Positions 9,675 to 17,436 of a stretch of DNA of 64,000 bases are shown piece after piece. Both the position numbers and the translations under genes were made by a program. Position 1 is the first letter of the stretch; each line of letters starts with the position of its first letter. The notes under the pieces are model-generated. The model saw nothing but the letters and a program-made list of their open reading frames with translations. It was not told the DNA's origin and did not search any database. The DNA comes from Andalucia godoyi (lineage: Eukaryota > Discoba > Jakobea > Jakobida > Andaluciidae). The stretch covers positions 1 through 64,000 of the forward strand of contig VRVR01000038.1 of assembly GCA_009859145.1 (NCBI GenBank), in the 5' to 3' direction.

Positions 9675-10715
9675 ATGAGCGGCACTGCATTTCCGATTGC
9701 GCCGATTTTCCACAGAACAGAATCGTCCCCGACGGATCTTTTTCACAAGAGGTATCTGCTGAATGAGTTCATCAATCCGTACACTCGGATAGTGTATGGA
9801 GTGGACAAATCGAGGGGCGTTGGTGCGTCTTCGAACACGGCGTCCCGGATCGCAGTCCTGGTCTTTGACGAAGCTGCGGCGTACGAGTCCTCTGTCAAGC
9901 TGTTTCAAAAATTGCGCTCCAAGTTTGTTACCAACATGACGGATCATTGGGAAGAGTTTGCAGAGTGTGGTCGTGCGTTTCTTGTTATTGAGCGCGGTGG
10001 CCTTGCTCTTGACGAGTATGCATATTCGATACGCAAGGAGCTTCATCCTCGAGATGTCGGTCTCAAGCACGACTGTTTGATGCATATTGCTCTTGTGTGG
10101 GCATTCATCTTCAATGCGGGCTATTCTTTGCATTTTTCGCAGACGTGCTTCATGCAGTTTGGAACCGTGTGGAAGTTGTACGACCCATCGTGTCTGACGC
10201 ATGGAAGACGCGCCGTTATGAACCGACTGTATGTACCCTTCGAGGTAGCTTCGCTCATTGCCAATGGCCATGTTTCTGCTTTTACGTACTCTCCCCCGGA
10301 CGTTGCTGGAAATCCCGGAGGCGCCAGCCACTCTCTTGAAATGGTTCAACTGGGATACGATACCGACGGTCGAGCGTCCGTGGTACCGAGCATGATGACG
10401 TTCGGGATGCTGCTGCTTGAGCTACTGCTACTTCATCCGCTGTTCGCAGAGAAGAGCATCGAAGAGATTTACGGAGCCGTGGCAAACCAGCAATGCGTCC
10501 CGCAGCTCCGCCAAGCCGGTATACTGACGAAGGAAGAGCTTGTCGTCGTGCAGCTTGTGCAGCATATTCTCATGCATGATGACTCGTCCGATCGCATGGA
10601 AGACGTCGCGAGCGTCATGATACTGGTTACGGACGTCCTGAACGACAAATGCCAGCAATCCTTCAAGAAGTCCACAAGTCCCAAAAAGCCAATTTTTGTG
10701 CCTGCCGTAAATTAA
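9675..10715 (+). CDS. Probable pseudokinase
   Basis: Predicted 346-aa protein whose layout follows a protein-kinase fold. An N-terminal RYLLNEF...RIAVLVF part could be a degenerate N-lobe. ECGRAFLVIERGGLALDEYAYSIR resembles the hinge and following helix. LKHDCLMHIALVWAFIFNAGYSLHF resembles helix E. WKLYDPSCL sits where a DFG loop would be, and YSPPDVA resembles the APE region. The catalytic HRD aspartate, the DFG aspartate-Phe-Gly and a glycine loop are not recognisable, so kinase activity is unlikely. I cannot assign a named family, and the fold assignment itself is inferred from pattern only. The ATG at 9675 follows an A-rich leader. The downstream neighbour on the same strand is eL22. Confidence 0.5.
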   Translation: MSGTAFPIAPIFHRTESSPTDLFHKRYLLNEFINPYTRIVYGVDKSRGVGASSNTASRIAVLVFDEAAAYESSVKLFQKLRSKFVTNMTDHWEEFAECGRAFLVIERGGLALDEYAYSIRKELHPRDVGLKHDCLMHIALVWAFIFNAGYSLHFSQTCFMQFGTVWKLYDPSCLTHGRRAVMNRLYVPFEVASLIANGHVSAFTYSPPDVAGNPGGASHSLEMVQLGYDTDGRASVVPSMMTFGMLLLELLLLHPLFAEKSIEEIYGAVANQQCVPQLRQAGILTKEELVVVQLVQHILMHDDSSDRMEDVASVMILVTDVLNDKCQQSFKKSTSPKKPIFVPAVN

Positions 10716-10749
10716 TTATCCTTTCTCTCATTAGATGAAGTTTTTCCGC

Positions 10750-10770
10750 AAAACCCTAGGCTAGGGTTTT
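10750..10770. promoter_or_regulatory. Palindromic telo-box-like site upstream of eL22
   Basis: AAAACCCTAG, one G, then CTAGGGTTTT: a perfect 10-base inverted repeat with a 1-base centre. It contains AAACCCTA, the telo-box seen in promoters of ribosomal protein genes in plants and other eukaryotes. It lies 192 bases before the eL22 start and 35 bases after the pseudokinase stop. It could act on eL22 expression or as a hairpin at the 3' end of the upstream transcript. This is inference from position and motif. Confidence 0.45.
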
Positions 10771-10961
10771 AGGAGCATCCTGGCTGTTTCTGCACCAGCA
10801 ATAGTCCCTAATTGGTTTCAATGACAGTTTATTTTGGATTATTTTTCAATTCCTGATTCCTTTTCTTCCTCGTTGTTTTTCTGTTCTTCTGTTTTTCCTT
10901 CTTCTCTCTTCTCGTCAGTGCGTAGAGTTCATCCTTTTGCGTGCATCACTTGATCAATAGA

Positions 10962-11327
10962 ATGGTTTCTCGTCCCAAGACCAAGCGCCCCTCCAAGGTT
11001 GTTGTTGTTGATGCATCAATCCCCGTTGCCGACTCCGTTTTCGACGTTCAGGCCTTCAAGACCTTCCTTGAGCAGCGCATCAAGGTGAACGGCAAGGCTG
11101 GAAACCTTGGAGAGTCCGTCTCTGTCGAGTCCACTCCGTCACAGGTCTCTGTTACCGCCAAGCCAGGCACCAAGCTTCCGAAGCGGTATGTGAAGTACCT
11201 CACCAAGAAGTTCTTGAAGAAGGATAACACTCGTGATATCTTCCGTGTGATTGCCTCTGACAAGAAGACGTACTCTATCAAGTACTTGAACATCGGCCAG
11301 GACGACGAGGAGGAACAGTCTGAGTAA
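10962..11327 (+). CDS. RPL22: 60S ribosomal protein eL22
   Basis: Predicted 121-aa small, basic ribosomal protein of the large subunit, with an acidic C-terminal tail (DDEEEQSE) typical of eL22. The conserved core is visible: VFDVQAFKTFLEQRIKVNGKAGNL, a VSV...SVTAKPG strand, SKRYxKYLTKKFLKK in the form PKRYVKYLTKKFLKK, and RDIFRVIASDKKTYSIKYLNI. Animal eL22 is about 128 aa. The ATG at 10962 is preceded by a T/C-rich leader, as expected for ribosomal protein genes. Codon choice is visibly biased (AAG, CTT, TCC, GTT), consistent with high expression. Confidence 0.96.
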   Translation: MVSRPKTKRPSKVVVVDASIPVADSVFDVQAFKTFLEQRIKVNGKAGNLGESVSVESTPSQVSVTAKPGTKLPKRYVKYLTKKFLKKDNTRDIFRVIASDKKTYSIKYLNIGQDDEEEQSE

Positions 11328-11689
11328 AAGTGATCTGATCTTTTTCTTTTCTTTTCTTTTCCTTGTCATGCTGCCTGCTGTACGTAAATCATCGGAGATT
11401 GCAACCTTTTCTTCCCAGTCTGGAAGGCCCAACACAAAAGACACATGCCGACCGACGACTCCTCGGCAGTCTTCTTGCACACGATCATCAATCTCGCAAA
11501 CAGAAGAAGGCAGTGCAAAAAAGGACGTTGTCAAAAGACGAATCAGCACCCCATTTTTTCCTGAATTATCCGTAGCTTGACCACTCTGCAATTTCAAAGG
11601 GGGAAGGGGAAAACGAAAAGAAAGAGAAGAAAAGAAAAAGAAAAAAATACACGCTGCAGCTTTGCATTAGTATTTTGTGTTGCGTTTGA
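11328..11689. other. Intergenic stretch, nothing recognisable
   Basis: About 360 bases with a TTTTC-rich start (3' flank of eL22) and an A/G-rich end (5' flank of the next gene). A minus frame overlaps eL22 but shows no recognisable protein. Confidence 0.5.
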
Positions 11690-14191
11690 ATGAGTGGCCG
11701 ATCGCCTCTTCGATCAAGCGCCCGCAGCCCCGCCGCCGTTCAGCCTGTGCAGTGGCTCTTTAACGTTCTTCATCCTATATATGCCGAGTTCATTAGCCTG
11801 CCTTCCGACTCGCTGGTTGAGTATCTTTCCCGTACCATTGCATTTCAGTTTGGTTCCGAGGCGGTGGAAGAGATCTTGGGTGCTTTTGACATTTCGCTAT
11901 CGATCAACCGACATTCGAATTGGGAACTGGCCGTCGTCTCGAGGTTCCATCAGGGAGAATACGACATTTCCGGGTATCTGTTCTTTACATTCGGGAAGCA
12001 GTTGCTCGCAAAACGTTCTCCGTCGGGATCACTCAGAAAGGACCACGTGTTCATCAAGGCGTTTGCAAAGGATTGGTTCTCCATGCTCGGAAGAATCGAT
12101 GCAGCAAAAGTTGCAACTGTATTTTCAACCCGATTCATCACTACCGACATGAAAGTGATCGATCTGTTTGTCACGGGGATTGCGCTCTTCTATGACGTTT
12201 GGAGACAAACGAACATTGTGGATTTTGAGGCACTTAAGGATCGAGTATGCGTCCGAAATCCTTCCAGAAAGACCCGCTCGATATCTCCCAGTCCGCAGCG
12301 CGTGGTATCGTCCATTTCAACCCCGCCCCCGAATGCCTCCGCATCGCCGATCACCAGGTCCAGAACACCGACTGTTTGTTACCGTTCGCCAAGCACTCCG
12401 TCCCCTACTTCTTCCCAGCGAGCATCTGTAGATTCAAATGCTTCTTCGTCTGCCAATTCGGCAGCTGCCTTGGCAACTGGCTTGGGCATTCAGAATTGTG
12501 TCGAGTGGTGGGAGCTGTATGCCGGAGTAACTCCGCCTCCTACGATGTCCCTGGAAGACCGGATCGATAATATCATTCGATACTATGCTTCGAAACCCGG
12601 AGTTGCCGCAAAGGGCCTCCATCGTGCGAATCAGACTGATCATCCGGGAGCGTGTGACATACAGACGCAGTGCGCTTATGAGTCCATGAAGCTGGCAGAG
12701 TTTTCCACGCAGACTGCGCATGCAGCCGTTTGCGATGCGATGGTGGGGACTGCTCCCCGCTCCGTCGTGCACCAGCATCTGGGTCCTGATTCTGCTGGCG
12801 CCTTTGACGCCTCCACCCATACGTACGGGCTCGTGCAGTTTCTTGAAAAGTCAGTCAGCTGTCGAGCACCCATTCAATCTCTAGAAGTCCAAACAGACGC
12901 GCTGGAAGCTGCAGAAACTGGCATTTCGGCGGTTGTTGGCTCCCGCGACGTGGGTTGCGATCCCGAGATCAGGAATCTGGTGGCTCCTGATACTCCGGAC
13001 CTCACAACAAAAATAGATGCATTTGATAGAGGTTTGCAGACAGATTTCGTAGAAAAGGACTATTCCAATTTGAAATCCATCGGCGTCACTACCGTTTCGC
13101 CGGGGATGGTGGATGAAGGAGTCATTGCACGTCCACAAGTCAAGGAGAGCGCAATGAATGCTGCTGCCCAAGCGTTGCCAGCATCGTCTGGGACAGAGGA
13201 CTTGTGTTCGTGCATTCTCATGGAGCGGGACCGCGTGTCGTCCATTGAGCAGTTTAGTGATAGTATGCTGGCATTCTCGACAGCATCAGACAAGAGACTA
13301 GAAATGCTGTCGTCGCGGATCGACCGCTTCCAACTCCTTCTGACTCGCGGACTCACCAATCTCTTTTTCAAGGTCGCCCGGGAGCGCGAGTTGTACATTC
13401 AGAGTATTCACACCATCTCAAAGGAGTTGCAATCGGAACGCGACTCCTTTGATCGAAGCAAGAAGCTCGCATTTCATCATCTCCAGGAGCTCAAATCAAG
13501 TTGCGATGCGGAAATCGAGCGTCTGGGATCCAAGCTTTCCGAGGTGTCCTCCAAACTTGCGGACGCGCATCGGAAGGGCGAGGGGCTCGAAGCGCAAATT
13601 CAGAGATTGAAACCCGGCGGAGAAGATTTCTTAGCCTCGATGGAGATCGAAATGCGGCGACAAAAGTTGCGAGCTTGCCGACTTTGTGATGTCAAGCGGT
13701 TGGTGGCGCTGCGCTGTCTTTCCTCCGCGACCGCCTCCTCCAATTCTTCAAATCCAAACGTTGTGTTGAGCGCTCCGCAAATTGAGGACTTGGCCCTGTT
13801 CTTCACAATTTCTGATATGGGCTCAGATCTGCGATCTTTCTTTTACAAGTCCGAGGTGGTACGCGGTTCGCGCGCACCGCAGTGGAAAGAGATCCCACTG
13901 AATTCGTTGAGCGGAAATGATGGACAAGCGGCTTCGTTTTTGGTTCGCATTTTCGATTCAAAGAAGCTTGTTCCTCGGAGGGAGGCTTTGGTATCAGAGC
14001 AATGGATCAACCTTGCTTCGTTGACACCATACTCGTCTGAGAAGGATTATTTTGACAAGGAATCGATCACTAAGAACGTCGAAGAAGATTCGGAGAAACG
14101 AGCATTGGAAAGCGGTCTGGTGCGGTACCATCTGGTGTTGCTAACCATTGGAAATCAAATTTATTACTGTCCGCTTCTCACCAGTTCGTAA
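11690..14191 (+). CDS. Large coiled-coil protein with LC8-type QT motifs and a C-terminal beta-rich domain
   Basis: Predicted 833-aa protein, no clear family. Residues about 15-175 form a folded helical domain starting VQWLFNVLHPIYAEF. Residues 190-260 are Ser/Pro-rich and disordered. A middle region (about 300-480) contains four spaced QT motifs: DIQTQ, STQTA, EVQTD and LQTDF. These resemble binding sites for the dynein light chain LC8. A coiled coil follows (about 520-660, with repeated acidic/basic heptads). The end (about 685-830) looks like a C2-like or similar beta-sandwich: DLALFFTISDMG, PQWKEIPL and FLVRIFDSK, then WINLASLTPYS. This could be an adaptor at microtubules or membranes, but that is inference. 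The start codon is well placed after an A-rich leader. Confidence 0.7.
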   Translation: MSGRSPLRSSARSPAAVQPVQWLFNVLHPIYAEFISLPSDSLVEYLSRTIAFQFGSEAVEEILGAFDISLSINRHSNWELAVVSRFHQGEYDISGYLFFTFGKQLLAKRSPSGSLRKDHVFIKAFAKDWFSMLGRIDAAKVATVFSTRFITTDMKVIDLFVTGIALFYDVWRQTNIVDFEALKDRVCVRNPSRKTRSISPSPQRVVSSISTPPPNASASPITRSRTPTVCYRSPSTPSPTSSQRASVDSNASSSANSAAALATGLGIQNCVEWWELYAGVTPPPTMSLEDRIDNIIRYYASKPGVAAKGLHRANQTDHPGACDIQTQCAYESMKLAEFSTQTAHAAVCDAMVGTAPRSVVHQHLGPDSAGAFDASTHTYGLVQFLEKSVSCRAPIQSLEVQTDALEAAETGISAVVGSRDVGCDPEIRNLVAPDTPDLTTKIDAFDRGLQTDFVEKDYSNLKSIGVTTVSPGMVDEGVIARPQVKESAMNAAAQALPASSGTEDLCSCILMERDRVSSIEQFSDSMLAFSTASDKRLEMLSSRIDRFQLLLTRGLTNLFFKVARERELYIQSIHTISKELQSERDSFDRSKKLAFHHLQELKSSCDAEIERLGSKLSEVSSKLADAHRKGEGLEAQIQRLKPGGEDFLASMEIEMRRQKLRACRLCDVKRLVALRCLSSATASSNSSNPNVVLSAPQIEDLALFFTISDMGSDLRSFFYKSEVVRGSRAPQWKEIPLNSLSGNDGQAASFLVRIFDSKKLVPRREALVSEQWINLASLTPYSSEKDYFDKESITKNVEEDSEKRALESGLVRYHLVLLTIGNQIYYCPLLTSS

Positions 14192-14210
14192 TCCATGTAT
14201 TTACACCGTT

Positions 14211-14373
14211 GCCACTTATTGCGATATGATGAAGCAATCTAAAGCGCACGTAAAAACAAAAACACACTGCCACGCGCCAAGCGCCTGCGCTTGTCATCTT
14301 AAGCAACTCCGTCACACGATGCCGGATTCGTTTCGCCCCATTTTGATCATGAAACTCCTATACACACGCCGCC
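14211..14373 (+). repeat. Dispersed repeat family 3, copy 1
   Basis: About 163 bases closely similar to 57561-57727 in the same orientation. Shared blocks include ACTTATTGCG, ATATGATGAAG (GTATGATGAAG in the other copy), AATCTAAAGCGCACGTAAA, CTGCCACGCGCCA and GATTCGTTTCG, with CGCCGCC at the end. It sits between two convergent genes, starting 19 bases after a stop codon, so it is not a promoter for either. The TATA-like box of the other copy is here degenerate (CTATACACAC). Confidence 0.8.
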
Positions 14374-14454
14374 GGAAAGATCCGCAGCATCCACGCCGGC
14401 TCCCATCGCATGCACTGCCTCGCAGACGTCGGAGGAAGATAACAGGAACGCCTG

Positions 14455-15693
14455 TTACTTGGATTGTTGGTGAGAAGAATGACCGTCCTCTCCGCCGAAA
14501 GCAAGTTGTCGATGCCTGGTCTTGACGCCCGCAAGAGACCTACCAAGGTTTCGGGCAACAATCGCCCAAGCATAGTCATCAATCGGACGAATTATTTCGA
14601 CTTGGCGCATCAGCTCTGCTTCCTCGTGCGGCAACCACTTGTGTTTGTTTCGAGACAATGACTGATATGTCATGGACAGCAACATCGGTGCCTTGGACGA
14701 AGACGCAGCATGCCTAAACATCTTTTCCCCTTTGGGGTTCTTGACACCGTCGGCGTCCGCTGCATCGGCGACGTCTCTCTTTTCCGACAGCATCTTCCTC
14801 TTCTTTTTTTGCTCGCCATCAACGATTGCAAACATTTCAGGCGCCTGCTCTTTCTTGCGAGCTGTAACTGCGACAGAATCCGAAACACCGGACGAATCAG
14901 TAGCAGCAGCTGTCGCAGGAATTTTCCCAGTGGCTTCGTAATGATCAAAAATATTATATGGATCGCCCGCTCGACCATCCGTCACGTGCCGGATACGTTG
15001 AGAGCTCGTAGAAGGCTCTGTTTGAATCGCAAGAGAGGCTTTTTGGGGCGGGGTGCGTCCCTTTTCCTTATTGTGTATTTCTAAAGCACCTATGGCAACC
15101 GCTCTGTCGTGTGTCTGCTGCTGTGACGTTGATTGCAAGGAATCGATCAGTTGGTCAAGCTCTGAGCTCTCGGATATCGCATCCTCGAAATGCTCAGAAT
15201 CTTCACTGCTGCTCGATGATGTACACGAACCGACACTACTGTTACTACTCGAAGAGGAAGAGGAAGAGGAAGAGGAAGAGGAAGAGGAAGAGGAAGAGGA
15301 AGAGGAAGAGGACATCTGAGAAAGGACGGCCTCCGTTGTGTCTTCAAGATGATTCGTTGCTAAGCATGCATTCGTCACTGTCCGTCGGTCAAGGATTGTA
15401 CTACCATCTTCATGATCTTCCAAATTGAAATGCAACGGTTGACCAGCCCCAGACGAAAACGAAGGACGGAATGAAACTGGGATTGCAGTCGGCACTGGAG
15501 CCGGAAAGCCGGAGCCTGGGTGCTGTGGAATCGCAAAATTGTCAGGAGGCGGAACACAGAATACAAGGAAAGGAAATGGGCGCTGGAAAGGATAGCTTCG
15601 TGCCTGACCATTTGCGCAAACATCAACATTCAGACCATTTCCATCGTCCGACAGCGCCATGTTCAAACTGAACGAATATTTTCCTTCGCTCAT
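14455..15693 (-). CDS. SANT/Myb-domain protein with poly-serine tract
   Basis: Predicted 412-aa protein, probably nuclear. The C-terminus (about residues 345-400) has a single SANT/Myb-like unit: KWLPHEEAELMRQVEII, then YAWAIVARNLG and GVKTRHRQL. This has the three spaced aromatic positions of a DNA- or histone-tail-binding three-helix fold. The rest is low complexity. A run of about 23 serines (around residues 128-150) is encoded by a GGAAGA hexamer array at 15250-15310 and will vary in length. Basic patches such as KKKRKMLSEKR could be a nuclear localisation signal. It has no other domain to fix its role; a transcription or chromatin factor is the inference. Confidence 0.72.
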   Translation of the reverse strand: MSEGKYSFSLNMALSDDGNGLNVDVCANGQARSYPFQRPFPFLVFCVPPPDNFAIPQHPGSGFPAPVPTAIPVSFRPSFSSGAGQPLHFNLEDHEDGSTILDRRTVTNACLATNHLEDTTEAVLSQMSSSSSSSSSSSSSSSSSSSSSSSNSSVGSCTSSSSSEDSEHFEDAISESSELDQLIDSLQSTSQQQTHDRAVAIGALEIHNKEKGRTPPQKASLAIQTEPSTSSQRIRHVTDGRAGDPYNIFDHYEATGKIPATAAATDSSGVSDSVAVTARKKEQAPEMFAIVDGEQKKKRKMLSEKRDVADAADADGVKNPKGEKMFRHAASSSKAPMLLSMTYQSLSRNKHKWLPHEEAELMRQVEIIRPIDDYAWAIVARNLGRSLAGVKTRHRQLAFGGEDGHSSHQQSK

Positions 15694-15910
15694 CTTTCTA
15701 CTCGATGCCTCACGACTTCCTCGCTGTTCCGTTATCTATTTTCAACCGACTCCGTTTTCTTCCACCTTCTCTCACCTTCCTTCGCGCACTTTTTCTCGCA
15801 CTAACTTGTCGTTCAGAAATGAAATTTTAGTTGAAAAAAAAGTACTAATCAACACAGAGGCAAATGTGAATGAAGATCCAAGTCGTAGACAGCGATAGGA
15901 ATAATATCGC

Positions 15911-15999
15911 GGACTTCGGACATTTGAGTCCGTCTTTCTCTCAGACTTGAGTCTGTCAACCCCTTCAACCCTGCCAGGCCCGCCGATGCGAAAACGCAT
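15911..15999 (+). other. Cluster of three short hairpins
   Basis: Three inverted repeats lie close together in the roughly 400-base gap between the SANT gene and the thioredoxin-fold gene: CGGACT/AGTCCG (15911-15933), CAGAC/GTCTG (15943-15956) and ATGCG/CGCAT (15986-15999, loop AAAA). No known RNA family was recognised. They could be protein-binding sites in a divergent promoter, part of an RNA, or chance. Confidence 0.3.
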
Positions 16000-16095
16000 G
16001 TTTCGGTAATGTGCACACACTGGACATCTGCCGAACACTGCCTATAGTCCGCTCGGTAAGCAATAGGCTATTAGCAGAAAGCCAAGGAGTGTTGA

Positions 16096-16694
16096 ATGGA
16101 TCGCAGCGAGCTGTCGGATCCTGTTACCGCAGAAGCTGCTTTGCGAAACTCCAAAGATCTGTGTCTCGTATTTGGATGTTCTCCAGACTCGCCATTCTTT
16201 TCATCTTCGTATGCTTCCTATCCCTGTTTTTTTAATTTTAATTTTAAATTTTTACATATAAAAAATTTAGAGGCATTATCATCGTCATGCGGGTAGCTTT
16301 TTGTCTTGACACATCCTTAATCTGGCACTTACGCCTTTTTTTTTTTTTTTTTTTTTTTTTGGTTTTTCCATTCGTGGTATCGGTTGGGTCTTGTAGGGTT
16401 TCCAGCTTGCATGATGCAAAAGCTCGGTATCCAGGATCGGGAATCACGATCATATGTGTCGACACGCTCCGCCACCGCGCGTACGCCGAGAGTCTCTCTG
16501 TGTTCCCGTCCATGCCTTTTCTGATGGCCTCGTACGATGGCAAGACGGTAACTTTCCGGAAGCAGGGCTCGCCGAGTGGTCCACTGCGATTTGGACCCGT
16601 CAGCTACAAAGCAATCGACGATATTGTTGCAAAATATGCATCGAATTCAAGCTCTGCAGCTTCCGAGGACCGCCAAGTCGTTGTATCCTATTGA
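16096..16694 (+). CDS. Thioredoxin-fold protein, two exons
   Basis: Inferred spliced gene: exon 1 16096-16208, intron 16209-16396 (or to 16405), exon 2 to the stop at 16694, giving about 136 aa. Exon 1 supplies MDRSELSDP and the strand KDLCLVFGCSPDS; exon 2 supplies the helix LHDAKARYPG, strand ITIICVDT and the cis-proline segment VFPSMPFLMASYDGKT. Together they read as one complete thioredoxin fold, which neither exon does alone. The intron begins GTATGC and has a CCTTAAT branch-like site, a 25-base T tract and TTGTAG. A second AG nine bases later keeps the frame. The CxxC centre is reduced to one cysteine (CSPDS), so it is probably not a disulfide reductase. An unspliced frame through the T tract from 16287 would give poly-Phe and lose the first half of the fold. 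Confidence 0.65.
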
Positions 16695-16978
16695 GTCTTG
16701 TTCCTCTTCCTCTTCCTGCCATCATTATCATTATCACTATCATCATTGTCATTATCATCATTGTTGTTGTCATTTTATGTTTATACCCGCTTGATTGTTT
16801 TACTTCGTCTGCTCTTCTGGCGCTGAAAGCGTCTGTTCATTGTACAATGCGTGACATTCCCGGGCAGATAAACATGCTACATGTCATTTCCCGCTCCTCG
16901 ACCCGATTCCGAGCACTTTGGGACAGAATACTGTGTATAACGGTACATGTGCGACTCATGAGCATCCCGTTCGAGTTC
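16695..16978. other. Intergenic stretch with ATT/ATC simple repeats
   Basis: The 5' half carries a CATTATCATTATCACTATC-like degenerate trinucleotide array (16715-16770). The 3' half is the flank of the tRNA gene. No further gene is seen. Confidence 0.5.
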
Positions 16979-17051
16979 ACCCGGTTAGCTCAGTCGGTAG
17001 AGCATGAGACTCTTAATCTCAGGGTCGTGGGTTCGACCCCCACATTGGGTG
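16979..17051 (+). tRNA. tRNA-Lys(CTT)
   Basis: A 73-base cloverleaf. The acceptor stem pairs ACCCGGT with ATTGGGT. The A box is TTAGCTCAGTCGG and the B box is GGTTCGACCCC. The anticodon loop CTCTTAA places CTT at 17012-17014, which reads AAG codons. The D-loop, variable region and discriminator G match eukaryotic tRNA-Lys(CTT), differing from the metazoan gene at only a few paired positions. There is no intron and no encoded CCA. It stands alone between two protein genes on the same strand. Confidence 0.97.
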
Positions 17052-17055
17052 CTAA

Positions 17056-17061
17056 TTTTTT
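17056..17061 (+). terminator. Pol III terminator of tRNA-Lys
   Basis: Run of six T on the coding strand, starting 5 bases after the discriminator base. Confidence 0.9.
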
Positions 17062-17402
17062 GTGTGTTTTTTTGTTTTGGGGGGGGTGGCTTTCCGGTTG
17101 CTGGGACGGTGGTGTACAGGCAGCATGGCAAATGTACAGGAAGAACAACACCATCGTCATTCTTCGCAGCCCCGCAAGCATCCTCTTGCTCTGCACTCCC
17201 CGGTTCACATTTGTACTTGTATTTCTGTGTTCTGTTGATTGCGTCTCCCACAGTGGGGCTTGTTCTTTTTGGCGAAAATTTCTTGATTGTGTTGTGCAGT
17301 TTTGACTCTGTTCTCTAATTTATTTATTTTCTCGTTCCCGTGTCTTCGTCTGTCCCTGTCCCTGTCCCTGTCCCTGCCGCTGTTCTTCTTCTTCTTCTTC
17401 TG

Positions 17403-17434
<32 letters not shown>

Positions 17435-17436
17435 TA
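17062..17436. other. 5' flank of the ammonium transporter gene, repeat-rich
   Basis: Contains G-rich and T-rich blocks, a CCCTGT hexamer array (17350-17375), a CTT run and a GCT trinucleotide run (17405-17434) that ends three bases before the ATG. The frame is open through these repeats without ATG, so they are taken as leader, not coding. Confidence 0.6.

Noticed and set aside
16287-16396. Unspliced start of the thioredoxin-fold gene at 16287
   Set aside because: It would encode poly-Phe from a 25-T tract and lacks the first half of the fold; the spliced model explains both the T tract and the upstream frame.
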